Shown in pieces: positions 7,656 to 16,388 of a stretch of DNA of 64,000 nucleotides. Every line of letters begins with the position of its first letter. Positions within the stretch are counted from its first letter, which is position 1. The position numbers and the translations under genes were made by a program. Below the pieces are notes generated by a model. It was not told where the DNA came from. It searched no databases and saw only the letters and a list, made by a program, of their open reading frames with translations. The DNA is from Colwellia piezophila ATCC BAA-637 (GTDB taxonomy: Bacteria; Pseudomonadota; Gammaproteobacteria; Enterobacterales; Alteromonadaceae): contig NZ_KB905175.1 in the NCBI RefSeq assembly GCF_000378625.1, positions 48,763 through 112,762 on the forward strand. Direction: 5' to 3'.

Positions 7656-9842
7656 ATGCATAAGAAAAAACTTATTCTCTCTATTCTCACACTATTAGCT
7701 GTTCTAGTATGGTTGTATCCAACAGAACAGCCTTATAAGTTCCGGCAAGTTAAGCGTGTAGCAACCGCAGAAGAAAATTATTTACTGCCAATTACTCCGC
7801 ATATCAGTCAAGTTATTCGACCAAAAGAAGCCTTTCACTTTCCCATCAAGTTAGGTGGTGTTGGTCCGGGTAATTCTTTATATTCAGGGCCAAAGCAATA
7901 CCCCTTTTATTGCATGACCATAGACTCACATTTAGGTCAGCCATTAGTTGATAATCAAGAAGGTTTTGGCGTACCTGTGTATGAAAATTTAGCCTTGCGT
8001 AATAAGGTCATTGGCTATTCAAAAGATTGCTTATTTAAAACTCACCTGCAGTTTTATTATTTAAATATCGAAGATAACCTAGTTAAACTAACTACAGAGC
8101 AATTTTCTCAATTATCATCTTTAAGAGATGCCAAACAACCTCTGCAATTATTTCGCGCTGAGCAAGGTAGTATTAATCGTTTTATCTATACCATTGCTAT
8201 GGCCATCACACCTGAAGAGTTGGGGACACGTACGGTCAGTTCTTTATGGAATAAAAAATTAATCTATCAGTTTAATGGTGGCTCTGGCATAGGTTTTAGG
8301 CAGGGGCGGCAAAAAGCAACCAGAACCATTACTCGACGTTTAATCGAAGTGCAAAAAGGTTATGCAATTATTAGTTCAAGCGGTAATCGCACTAGCTATA
8401 CCTATAATATGCTATTGGCAGAGGATACGGCTCGTCGAGTAAAGCTGCATTTTGTTAGTTTATTTGGCGAGCCGTTATACACGGTTGGCATTGGCGGCTC
8501 AGGTGGAGGCTTAGCGCAATATCTCATTGGTCAAAATAGTAGCGGTATTCTCGATGGGCTAATTCCGCAATACTCTTATCCCGATATGATAAGCCAAACG
8601 ATATATACTTTGGATTGCGACTTATTTAATAACTACTTTACCTTTCGAGCCAAAGACAACAGTCGCTGGCAACAATGGGATCAGCGACAATTACTTGAAG
8701 GCATGAATAGCTTACAAGACTTCCCACAAAAAATAGCGTTTTTGCAGCCAGTTGCGCAATTAATGGCGGGTATGGTACCTAGCTTCCCCAAAGGCAATAG
8801 TGAATGCATTAATGGTTACTTTGGCTTATCTACTTTTATTCATAATCCAAGACAAGGTTTCTTAAGGCACTTTTATAGCGATGAAGTAGTTAATAAAACC
8901 AATTGGACCTATTGGGAAGATATGTCGTGGCTGTTCAGGCGTGATCGCCATGGTTTAGTCGAGAGCACTTGGGATAATGAAGGCGTGCAATATGGCTTGC
9001 ATGCGTTAAAACAAAAACAGCTAACCTTGGCTGAGTTTGTGCACATCAATAAAAATATTGGTAGCTGGAAAGAGCAACACCAAATGACCGCTGAAAAAAT
9101 TATTACCCCGTTTGGCCGGAAAATGCCTTTCTGGGTCTCATTATGGGGCAGTGGTAATATTACCGAAGTTGTTGATAACAAACTGGCGCCACGACGTAGT
9201 GCCTCACTTGGTGCTATTGAAGCTGCTTATCGAGGTGGACAGGTTTTCATTGGTAAGCTTGCACTCCCTATTATTGATGTTCGCCACTATTTAGAAGAAA
9301 AGCTCGATATGCACCATATGTCAGCATCTTTCAGTACCCGTATACGTTTACAACAAGCCAATGGCCATTTTGATAATCAAGTTATTTGGGTTGCTAAACG
9401 TGATTTTGACCCTACGGATCAAGCTTTTGATTTAATGGATTTATGGCTGTTAAAACGTAAGCAATTTCCTGAACTGAGTGCTTCGCAAAGCAAACCGGTG
9501 CAATTACAAGATGCCTGCTTTGATAATAAAGGCGAGGTCATCGCTCAAGGAGAGGGTGTTTGGCATGGACATTGGAATGAAGTGGGTTTTGGCAGAACAA
9601 ACTTAAAGCGCGGAGCATGTGCAGAGCGCTATGCCATTTTTTCAAATAGTCGTATTCAAGCAGAAGGCCCATGGCAAGGCAGTGTCTTTAAATGTCATAA
9701 AATTCCGCTTGAGCAAGCGATTAAACGAGGTATGTATGGTGCTATTGATTTAACAACACACCTGAATGATTTACGCGTTATTTTTGTTAACGGGGTATGT
9801 GATTATGCACAGGGAGATGCTGGTAGGCCTAAAGATATTTAA
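7656..9842 (+). CDS. DUF6351 family exported protein, alpha/beta-hydrolase-like
   Basis: A 728-residue protein with an N-terminal hydrophobic segment (residues about 4-20, KKLILSILTLLAVLVWLYP) that acts as signal or anchor, so it is likely periplasmic or outer-surface. A nucleophile-elbow-like motif GGSGGG with Ser282 suggests a serine hydrolase fold. Other features are NGGSGIGFRQG near 208, the GLIPQYSYPDM segment, and several Cys that could form disulfides. I assign DUF6351 from overall pattern; members are uncharacterised and sometimes annotated as tannase- or polyester-hydrolase-like. The substrate cannot be read from sequence. It is a single gene with its own downstream terminator. Confidence 0.65.
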   Translation: MHKKKLILSILTLLAVLVWLYPTEQPYKFRQVKRVATAEENYLLPITPHISQVIRPKEAFHFPIKLGGVGPGNSLYSGPKQYPFYCMTIDSHLGQPLVDNQEGFGVPVYENLALRNKVIGYSKDCLFKTHLQFYYLNIEDNLVKLTTEQFSQLSSLRDAKQPLQLFRAEQGSINRFIYTIAMAITPEELGTRTVSSLWNKKLIYQFNGGSGIGFRQGRQKATRTITRRLIEVQKGYAIISSSGNRTSYTYNMLLAEDTARRVKLHFVSLFGEPLYTVGIGGSGGGLAQYLIGQNSSGILDGLIPQYSYPDMISQTIYTLDCDLFNNYFTFRAKDNSRWQQWDQRQLLEGMNSLQDFPQKIAFLQPVAQLMAGMVPSFPKGNSECINGYFGLSTFIHNPRQGFLRHFYSDEVVNKTNWTYWEDMSWLFRRDRHGLVESTWDNEGVQYGLHALKQKQLTLAEFVHINKNIGSWKEQHQMTAEKIITPFGRKMPFWVSLWGSGNITEVVDNKLAPRRSASLGAIEAAYRGGQVFIGKLALPIIDVRHYLEEKLDMHHMSASFSTRIRLQQANGHFDNQVIWVAKRDFDPTDQAFDLMDLWLLKRKQFPELSASQSKPVQLQDACFDNKGEVIAQGEGVWHGHWNEVGFGRTNLKRGACAERYAIFSNSRIQAEGPWQGSVFKCHKIPLEQAIKRGMYGAIDLTTHLNDLRVIFVNGVCDYAQGDAGRPKDI

Positions 9843-9876
9843 GCGGGCGCTCAGGTCGATTAGGGTAAAGTTATAT

Positions 9877-9916
9877 GAAAGTGACGAAGAAAGTTCTTCG
9901 TCACTTTCGCTTTTTA
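9877..9916 (+). terminator. intrinsic terminator after the DUF6351 gene
   Basis: Perfect 15-bp inverted repeat GAAAGTGACGAAGAA / TTCTTCGTCACTTTC (9877-9891 and 9894-9908) followed by GCTTTTT. Very stable, probably acting on both strands. Confidence 0.75.
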
Positions 9917-9956
9917 ATCATTAACGTTCTAATAGCCAAGCGTTTTAAAGCGCTAG

Positions 9957-9996
9957 CAAGCTCTGAGTGAGAACCAACTTAATGGACTTGGTATTA
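9957..9996. repeat. end fragment of an interspersed repeat
   Basis: About 40 bp, including TTAATGGACTTGGTAT, match the reverse complement of the left end of the 57.2-kb repeat (57223-57262) with only about five differences. The terminal TTA is also the stop codon of the DUF1232 gene, so insertion of this repeat end appears to have set the 3' end of that gene. Confidence 0.75.
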
Positions 9997-10542
9997 AAAT
10001 ACCGAACGGAATGATGAACGACCACTGCGTCTTGATGAACGACGACTTTTCATGCGGCTATGAAGTTCGTGACGTTTAGCCTGTAACCATTCATCACGAG
10101 TAATCGCTTCATCACTATGTCGGCCTTCTTCACGATCACGGTAAGCACAAAACTCTTCAAAGGCTTCAACATCATCTTTAAATTCTTCAGCGACCAGTTC
10201 GATCATGATGGCATCATCTAAAAAGCCTAATACCGGAATATGATCAGGCACTAAATCCTCAGGATCACTAAAATAAGCTAAAGCATGTAATAATTCGATG
10301 CGCTCTTCACTGGGTATTTGCCATTCATTATCTTCAATCATGGCAACAAATACTTCTAATTTTTGGATTCGTAAACGGACAAATTCAGGGACATTAGCTT
10401 TTATACTTTGACTAAGTTCTTTAGCATTTTTTAATATTTCTTGCTCGCTGAGCTGTTTTGCACCTGCTTGGGCTTTACGCATGACATCGCGAAAATACTC
10501 AAGATCTGTTTCGGTTAATTCAAATTTAACTTCAAACGCCAT
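9994..10542 (-). CDS. DUF1232 (YkvA-like) protein
   Basis: A 182-residue protein with the DUF1232 signature near residues 88-115: YFSDPEDLVPDHIPVLGFLD followed by DA. No clear membrane helix is present; the N-terminus is a charged helix and the C-terminus is an Arg/Ser tail (SRRSSRRSGRSSFRSVF). The family is of unknown function. The unusual basic tail ends inside a repeat element at 9957-9996, so its last residues may be recent. It diverges from the DUF3667 gene at 10785 across 240 bp of promoter DNA with no other feature seen. Confidence 0.8.
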   Translation of the reverse strand: MAFEVKFELTETDLEYFRDVMRKAQAGAKQLSEQEILKNAKELSQSIKANVPEFVRLRIQKLEVFVAMIEDNEWQIPSEERIELLHALAYFSDPEDLVPDHIPVLGFLDDAIMIELVAEEFKDDVEAFEEFCAYRDREEGRHSDEAITRDEWLQAKRHELHSRMKSRRSSRRSGRSSFRSVF

Positions 10543-10784
10543 TATAATTCTCCTGATTTTGGCTTTATGTACAATGTATCTTATCGGTAATTATGCCTAG
10601 ACATACTTGGCTTATTTTTATAGAGCCAACTGAAATACATTGATTTTATCTATCATCTCGTTATTAATTTAGCAGAATTAGTCACTGACGACACCTTATT
10701 TACTAGAGTTTTTAACAAGATGTAACTTTTGTGTTTTATAGTGTTATGATTTTATCGTCTATTGCTATTCAATAACTATTCATT

Positions 10785-12056
10785 ATGCCAACAAACGAAT
10801 TAATCGAAACAGAGCCAACAGCTGAAACGGCAATCGTTCCAGCTGAGGAAATTAAAGACTGTGAAAACTGCCATCAGCCATTAGCGGGTAATTTTTGTGC
10901 TAATTGTGGCCAAGAAGCGGACTCAAAATTGAAATATTTTTGGGTGGTAATTATGCATTTATTGGATGATATCTTTAGCTTTGATTCGCGTGCCAGTCGC
11001 ACCGTTTGGCCATTAGTAACCAGGCCTGCTTTTATAACCAATGAATATTTTTCTGGTAGACGAGTGCATTACGTACCGCCATTACGCTTATATTTATTTA
11101 TAAGTATTGTCTTTTTTATCACCTTAAAATTTTTTGTTGGGGCGGACGATAACAATGGTTTTAATATTAATGATAAAAAAACCCTCATTACTCAAGTTAA
11201 AGGTCATATAGAAGTATTAACAACTGAGCAAAAAACGTTACCAAAAATACCTTCCAAAAGTATGGAAGAGCTTGCACAAGTAACTCGTCTTAATACAGAT
11301 ATAGCTAAGTTTAATACTTATTTAGCAGATCTAAACCGTGATTATAGTTCGGGCCAGAATAAACAAATTATTAAACTTACCCGTGAGTTGCTTGAATTAG
11401 AATTTGATCATACTGAGGAAGCGTTTTCGCCAAAAGATCAAGTGAGATTTGATAAGTTAACGGCTAGACGATTAAAAGTGCTGAATGGTGGCATAGTTTC
11501 TGAAGAGTTAAATATCGGAAATAATGAAGATGGTACTTTGTCTTTTGATTTTTTATCGGATGAGAGTAATAAGAAACTCAATAATTTTACTGAAGAGCTG
11601 GCTGAAAAAGGCGAGAAAGCCTTTAACTCTGATACGGGCCCGTTAATTGAGCAAGTGATTGGCAAACTACCGCAATTGATGTTTATTTTATTGCCACTGT
11701 TTGCGGTATTACTGAAAGTAATGTTTATTTTCTCCAAGCGTTTATATATGGAACACTTAACAGTCGCTTTACACAGCCATAGTTTTATTTTTATAACGGT
11801 ATTACTCTCAGAAATTCTGGAGCTATTAGATGACTATCTAGCGCCGACAAGTCCAAGCATAGCTAATTTTTTCGGCGTGTTTGCCGGCGGTTTGTTACTG
11901 TGGATACCCATATATTTATTTCTAATGCAGAAAAGAGTTTATAAACAGGGCTACTTTTTCACGTTAGTTAAGTTTAGTATTATTGGTACTATATATAGCC
12001 TTATGATAGCTGTAACAGCGATAATTGCTATGATCTGGGGGATAATGGATACCTAG
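10785..12056 (+). CDS. DUF3667-type zinc-ribbon membrane protein
   Basis: A 423-residue inner-membrane protein. A zinc-ribbon-like CENCHQPLAGNFCANCGQ lies near residues 26-43, followed by the conserved FDSRASRTVWPLVTRPAFIT and a first membrane helix (LYLFISIVFFITLKFF). About 160 residues of charged, helical soluble insert come next, and four further hydrophobic helices at the C-terminus. This is the DUF3667 layout; function unknown. The ATG lacks an obvious Shine-Dalgarno, so the start is supported mainly by the upstream stop and by the N-terminal acidic leader. Confidence 0.72.
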   Translation: MPTNELIETEPTAETAIVPAEEIKDCENCHQPLAGNFCANCGQEADSKLKYFWVVIMHLLDDIFSFDSRASRTVWPLVTRPAFITNEYFSGRRVHYVPPLRLYLFISIVFFITLKFFVGADDNNGFNINDKKTLITQVKGHIEVLTTEQKTLPKIPSKSMEELAQVTRLNTDIAKFNTYLADLNRDYSSGQNKQIIKLTRELLELEFDHTEEAFSPKDQVRFDKLTARRLKVLNGGIVSEELNIGNNEDGTLSFDFLSDESNKKLNNFTEELAEKGEKAFNSDTGPLIEQVIGKLPQLMFILLPLFAVLLKVMFIFSKRLYMEHLTVALHSHSFIFITVLLSEILELLDDYLAPTSPSIANFFGVFAGGLLLWIPIYLFLMQKRVYKQGYFFTLVKFSIIGTIYSLMIAVTAIIAMIWGIMDT

Positions 12057-12102
12057 ATGTTACGTATTCGCTAATACCTAGACTTAGTTAATTTATTGAT
12101 AC

Positions 12103-12140
12103 AAAAAAAGCGGTAAGCATAAGATGCTTACCGCTTTTTT
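12103..12140. terminator. bidirectional terminator
   Basis: Inverted repeat AAAAAAGCGGTAAGCAT / ATGCTTACCGCTTTTTT with a 3-nt loop, with A- and T-runs on both sides. It serves both the DUF3667 gene (plus) and nadC (minus). Confidence 0.92.
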
Positions 12141-12159
12141 ATTGCCAATTGGCAGGACG

Positions 12160-13086
12160 TTATTTAAAGCGCATCGACAAATCAATCGCGTTAACGTGCT
12201 TGGTTAGCGCGCCACTTGAGATGTAATCGACACCTGCTTTGGCGTATTCTTGCAAAATCTCAATGGTCATATTACCAGAAACTTCTAATTTGGCCTTTCC
12301 GCGCGTGGCGGTTACGGCTTGCTCTATCATTGGCGGAGTGAAGTTATCTAACATGATAATATCAGCGCCCGCACTCAGTGCTTGTTCAAGCTCATCAAGT
12401 GATTCCACTTCTACTTCAACGGTTTTATCACTGTGATTTTTTTTAGCAGTGGCTACTGCTTGTTTGATACCGCCACAAGCGGCGATATGGTTTTCTTTTA
12501 TTAAAAAGGCATCGAATAAACCAATTCTATGGTTTACCCCGCCACCACAAAGTACCGCATATTTTTGTGCGCTACGTAAACCCGGTAAGGTTTTACGAGT
12601 ATCAAGTAGTTTAGTGTTACTGCCATCCAGCTCTTTTACATAGTGACTGGTTAACGTGGCAGTACCTGATAAGGTTTGCAAAAAGTTTAACGCGACACGT
12701 TCACCAGTTAATAAAGTACGTGCATCACCCTCAAGTTCAAATAACGTGGTATTGGCGGCAACGGCTTCACCATCATTTACAAACCACGTTATTTTGGTAG
12801 ATGACATTCTTGTAGGTAAAGAGTTAGTGGTTTGCTTCACTGATTTATTTAATGAAGCATCTAGTTGCTTAAATACTTCGTTGACCCAAGCAACACCACA
12901 GACGATACAATCTTCACGAGTAATTACAGTAGCGACAGCTTGTTCATTCTCAGGAATGAGCATAGCGGTAATATCTTGGCTAGCTTGAGGCATGGCATCA
13001 CCAACGGCGCCTAAATCTTCACAAAGGGCCCAAGAAATGGTTTTGCTAATATCTTGCTGTAATTTTTCTAATTGTGCATTAAGCAT
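12160..13086 (-). CDS. nadC: nicotinate-nucleotide pyrophosphorylase
   Basis: Catalyses quinolinate + PRPP to nicotinate mononucleotide + CO2 + PPi, in de novo NAD synthesis. The 308 residues are slightly longer than E. coli NadC (297). Landmarks are LLTGERVALNFLQTLSGTAT, DTRKTLPGLRSAQKYAV with the substrate-binding Arg/Lys, GGGVNHRIGLFDAFLIKENH, VEVEVESLDELEQAL, and the terminal SSGALTKHV. The upstream neighbour, 13 bp away on the same strand, is a retropepsin-like protease gene. The nadC / ampD divergence matches E. coli gene order except for that extra gene. Confidence 0.96.
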   Translation of the reverse strand: MLNAQLEKLQQDISKTISWALCEDLGAVGDAMPQASQDITAMLIPENEQAVATVITREDCIVCGVAWVNEVFKQLDASLNKSVKQTTNSLPTRMSSTKITWFVNDGEAVAANTTLFELEGDARTLLTGERVALNFLQTLSGTATLTSHYVKELDGSNTKLLDTRKTLPGLRSAQKYAVLCGGGVNHRIGLFDAFLIKENHIAACGGIKQAVATAKKNHSDKTVEVEVESLDELEQALSAGADIIMLDNFTPPMIEQAVTATRGKAKLEVSGNMTIEILQEYAKAGVDYISSGALTKHVNAIDLSMRFK

Positions 13087-13099
13087 GGTTTGCTTCCTG

Positions 13100-13621
13100 T
13101 TACAGGGGTTCTCGTAAGATTAATTGTTTACCCGTTTGTTGAAAGTCTACTTGTTTTAGGGCACTCATGCCTAAAAGTATTTCATCTGACTTCATCGCTG
13201 GGTTAATGTGAGCAGCGACATTATACAAGAAAATATTACCTAAGCTCAATTGCGCAATTTCAGTTTTATAAACCGTGATACTACCATTAGCGGTTTGTAC
13301 TCGGTAACTCCCTTGCGAGATAAGGCCTAGATGCTCAGCGATATGTGCCGGAATGGATACTTGGGTTGCGCCAGTATCGAGTAAAAAAGTCACCGGGGTA
13401 TCATTTATTGTACCGCGAGCAACGTAATGACCTTGCCTGTTTTGTTGTAAAATCACTTCTGCTTGGCCATTTTCGGTTAAGCGCATTGCTGGCCGAGTAT
13501 TTGGGTTGTATTGTTCATCAAGTACATCTTGAAATAAGAACATTAATAATGCCAACGCGATTATCCAAGCTAGCCAGACAAATATTTTTGCCATTTTGTT
13601 TGTTGGGTCAACTTCAGTCAT
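13100..13621 (-). CDS. membrane-anchored retropepsin-like aspartic protease
   Basis: A 173-residue protein with one N-terminal membrane helix (residues about 12-30, IFVWLAWIIALALLMFLFQD) and a periplasmic aspartic-protease-like domain. The catalytic motif is FLLDTGATQVSIP (residues about 94-106), and ILLGMSALKQVDF is the partner glycine-rich strand near the C-terminus. It is a single-lobe enzyme of clan AA, so it should act as a dimer. It sits immediately upstream of nadC and divergent from ampD; co-transcription with nadC is likely, but a shared function is not evident. Confidence 0.85.
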   Translation of the reverse strand: MTEVDPTNKMAKIFVWLAWIIALALLMFLFQDVLDEQYNPNTRPAMRLTENGQAEVILQQNRQGHYVARGTINDTPVTFLLDTGATQVSIPAHIAEHLGLISQGSYRVQTANGSITVYKTEIAQLSLGNIFLYNVAAHINPAMKSDEILLGMSALKQVDFQQTGKQLILREPL

Positions 13622-13740
13622 ACTAAGCGGCTCTTGATAAGGTTAGCGGTATTGTATGTTTTCTCGAGTAAGCAATAAAGCGCAAAGTGTTACCTTGATC
13701 AAGCGCCGACAAATAACATTACTACAATAATGAGAAATTA

Positions 13741-14310
13741 ATGCTTTCTATTTCTTCTGGCTGGCTAGTGCAAGCACTAAATTTACCATCGCCGTTTTTC
13801 TCCCCGCGTGAATTAGCGGATGAAATTAGTTTGTTAGTTATTCATAATATTTCATTGCCTGCAGGGCAGTTTGATGGCAATTGCATTAATGATTTGTTTC
13901 TTGGTCAACTCGATTGTAACGCCCATGCTAGTTTTAAGGACTTAAAGGGCGTTGAAGTTTCAGCACATTGTCTTATTCGCCGTGACGGTAGCATTAACCA
14001 GTATGTCTCTTTTACTGATAAGGCTTGGCATGCTGGCGTTTCTTCGTTCAAGCAAAGAGAGCGTTGTAATGATTATTCCATCGGCATTGAATTAGAAGGC
14101 ACAGATGATATTCCTTATACAAGAAAACAATATCAGCAGTTAATTGCGTTAACACTTTGTTTGCAAGATCAATTTCCTGCTATTATCATGGACAATATTG
14201 TTGGTCATTGTGATATTGCCCCAGAGAGAAAAACCGATCCCGGGCCGGCATTTGAATGGCAGTATTTTCGTCAGTGTTTAACTGAACAAGCGACAAGGAA
14301 TAAAACCTAA
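13741..14310 (+). CDS. ampD: 1,6-anhydro-N-acetylmuramyl-L-alanine amidase AmpD
   Basis: Cytoplasmic zinc amidase that cleaves the peptide from anhydro-muropeptides during cell-wall recycling; its loss induces AmpC in enterobacteria. The 189 residues match the family (about 183). Zinc ligands are visible as His in LLVIHNISLPAG, and His and Asp in GHCDIAPERKTDPGPAF. YSIGIELEGTD holds the conserved Glu. ampE starts 1 bp after the stop, so the two are translated from one message. No ampR or ampC gene is visible in the window. Confidence 0.96.
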   Translation: MLSISSGWLVQALNLPSPFFSPRELADEISLLVIHNISLPAGQFDGNCINDLFLGQLDCNAHASFKDLKGVEVSAHCLIRRDGSINQYVSFTDKAWHAGVSSFKQRERCNDYSIGIELEGTDDIPYTRKQYQQLIALTLCLQDQFPAIIMDNIVGHCDIAPERKTDPGPAFEWQYFRQCLTEQATRNKT

Positions 14311-14311
14311 C

Positions 14312-15223
14312 ATGAGTTTATTAAGTTTACTAATTGCCCTAGCAGCGGAACGTTCGTTATCTGCGCAGGCGTGGCGATTTGATTTTTATTACCAGCATTA
14401 CCTACACTTTTTTAGCAAAAATTTCACCGCTAAACAAGGCACAGTTGCTAGCGCAGCGTTCATTTTATTACCTGTAGTGGTTACGTATCTATTGCTCAGC
14501 ATCATTGATAATGCCGTTATGCAATTGCTGCTTTCTACCTTGATATTAATTGTGTGTTTTGGCTGTGTTACTACGCGTAAAAGCTATAAACAATATTTAC
14601 AATCAGCTTTTCGGGGTGAAGAAACCACTACTGAAATGCATCATCAACAGCTATTAACGGATAAAAATTTACCACAAATGGGTTTTGGCCAAGCACTTAT
14701 TTGGCTTAATTACCGCTATTACATTGCTATTATGTTGTATTTCGCCGTATTTGGTGCGGCAGGAGCAGTTTTCTATCGTTTACTTACCACGGTGATTGAG
14801 CAGCAAAATACTGAAAATACCGGCTCTGCTATTGAGCACTGTGGTGAAGACATGCAGCAAACTGTTGCCCAAGAAAATGAGCACCATGACAGCCAGAATC
14901 CCCCAGATTTAAACAGCGGTTGTAAAAGTCATCATGATGTACTTTTTTGGTTAGACTGGTTACCAGTACGTATTACCGCTTTTGGTTATATGTTTGTTGG
15001 TCATTTCTCTAAAGCAATGCCAACGTGGTTGGAAAGTATTTTTGATAGTCGAAAGCCTACGCACAGAGTATTAATTGATGTCGCGCAAAAGTCAGAAGAT
15101 ATTATGGTTGATAGTGGTGATTGCACCGCTGAACCCTGTTTACTGGTGCGTTTAGCTAAGCGTAATGTCTTGCTTATCCTTGCGGCTATTTCAGTCTTAA
15201 CCTTAGCGGGTTTGTTAAACTAA
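14312..15223 (+). CDS. ampE: AmpE-type inner-membrane protein
   Basis: A 303-residue protein with membrane helices near the N-terminus (about 45-80), in the middle (about 135-155) and at the extreme C-terminus (NVLLILAAISVLTLAGLL). MSLLSLLIALAAERSL at the start and WLDWLPVRITAFGYMFVGHF are AmpE/CobD-like landmarks. AmpE is linked to ampD in many gammaproteobacteria as a proposed signalling partner in beta-lactamase regulation; its biochemical activity is not settled. The loop at about residues 165-200 is acidic and His/Gln-rich, and specific to this lineage. Confidence 0.9.
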   Translation: MSLLSLLIALAAERSLSAQAWRFDFYYQHYLHFFSKNFTAKQGTVASAAFILLPVVVTYLLLSIIDNAVMQLLLSTLILIVCFGCVTTRKSYKQYLQSAFRGEETTTEMHHQQLLTDKNLPQMGFGQALIWLNYRYYIAIMLYFAVFGAAGAVFYRLLTTVIEQQNTENTGSAIEHCGEDMQQTVAQENEHHDSQNPPDLNSGCKSHHDVLFWLDWLPVRITAFGYMFVGHFSKAMPTWLESIFDSRKPTHRVLIDVAQKSEDIMVDSGDCTAEPCLLVRLAKRNVLLILAAISVLTLAGLLN

Positions 15224-15280
15224 CTCTTAGTTAGCCGATAGTTTGCGATAAAAAGCCCTTGTGAAGTAGCTGTTCTGGCC

Positions 15281-15312
15281 AAAAACCCCATTGGTCAGAC
15301 CATTGGGGTTTT
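15281..15312. terminator. ampE terminator whose loop contains a PdhR-like box
   Basis: Near-perfect inverted repeat AAAACCCCATTGGTC / GACCATTGGGGTTTT with one mismatch, ending in T residues. Its centre reads TGGTCAGACCA, which also fits the core of the PdhR operator (TGGTnnGACCA). Confidence 0.75.
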
Positions 15313-15442
15313 ACTTCTACACCGCAATAAAAAGTGGAAAATCCAATGTTTTTGCGTATTTTCTACTTGCATAAAACTTAATCATCTACTAAATTAACTT
15401 GTCAAAAGTGGCATTTTTTGCTATTTTATTGCTTATTAAAAG

Positions 15443-15459
15443 CAATGGTAAGACCAATT
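15443..15459. promoter_or_regulatory. PdhR operator before pdhR
   Basis: CAATGGTAAGACCAATT matches the E. coli pdhR operator (AATTGGTAAGACCAATT) at 15 of 17 positions, including the complete core and right arm. It lies 59 bp before the pdhR start, so autoregulation of the pyruvate dehydrogenase operon by pyruvate-responsive PdhR is likely conserved. Confidence 0.8.
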
Positions 15460-15517
15460 TACCAAGAATAATTAAGCTAATTAAGTTTATTTTTCACCCA
15501 AAATAAGATGAAATTCT

Positions 15518-16279
15518 ATGGTCGCGACACAGTTAAAATCAAAAATAAAACCGCAAAAACTCAGCGATATTATTTTAGCGCAATTAGAAGCGATGATTAT
15601 TGAAGGTAGCTTGCAGCCGGGCGAAAAGCTTTTACCTGAACGTGAGCTAGCGCTGAAATTTGAAGTATCGCGTCCGTCATTACGTGAAGCAATACAGAAA
15701 TTGGAAGTGAAAGGTTTAGTGACACGTAAACAAGGTGGTGGCACCTTTGTTTGTGAAAATCTGCTGAGTGGTTTTTCAGATCCCTTGTTTGAATTAATGT
15801 CTAACAATACTGAATCACAATTTGATTTATTAGAGTTCCGTCACGGTATTGAAGGCATGGCATCATATTATGCGGCTATGCGCGGTACCCCCGCAGACTT
15901 TGAACAAATTCAAGCAAAGCATGATGAAATTGGCAACAGTCAATTAGAAGATGATTTTCGCGGTGAAGCCGAAGCAGTGGTTGAGTTTCATTTAGCTATT
16001 TGTGCAGCCTCACATAATGCGGTGATATTACAGCTTGCGCGTAGTATGTCGGCTTTATTAGCAGATAATATTGCGCAAAATTTAACAGTATTGGCTAAAC
16101 GTCCTGAGATCTTTAGCAAGATAACGGATTATAGAAAACGTTTGCTCAATGCAATTGTTAGTGGTCAGCCGCAAAAAGCGTGGGGTGCTAGTCATCGACA
16201 CTTAGCTTTTATAGAAGAGCTATTATTGAAGCTTACTCAAGAGAACAGTCGCATGGAAAGATCGATGCGACGGATTTAA
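15518..16279 (+). CDS. pdhR: pyruvate dehydrogenase complex repressor PdhR
   Basis: GntR-family, FadR/FCD-type repressor that releases DNA when pyruvate rises. The 253 residues match E. coli PdhR (254). The N-terminal winged helix-turn-helix spans residues about 12-78, with PGEKLLPERELALKFEVSRP and SLREAIQKLEVKGLV. The C-terminal FCD domain holds EFRHGIEGMASYYAA and the metal/ligand His region VVEFHLAICAASHN. A PdhR box lies upstream, and aceE follows after 109 bp. No separate PdhR box was seen between pdhR and aceE, so the operon is probably controlled from upstream of pdhR. Confidence 0.95.
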   Translation: MVATQLKSKIKPQKLSDIILAQLEAMIIEGSLQPGEKLLPERELALKFEVSRPSLREAIQKLEVKGLVTRKQGGGTFVCENLLSGFSDPLFELMSNNTESQFDLLEFRHGIEGMASYYAAMRGTPADFEQIQAKHDEIGNSQLEDDFRGEAEAVVEFHLAICAASHNAVILQLARSMSALLADNIAQNLTVLAKRPEIFSKITDYRKRLLNAIVSGQPQKAWGASHRHLAFIEELLLKLTQENSRMERSMRRI

Positions 16280-16388
16280 TAACTAGCAGAAAGAATTTAT
16301 CTATTAGTACAACGAATAATTAGAACAATTAACTTTAAACAGTAATTAAACTTTATATTAAATAAGAAAGTATTGGAGACTAAACAAT

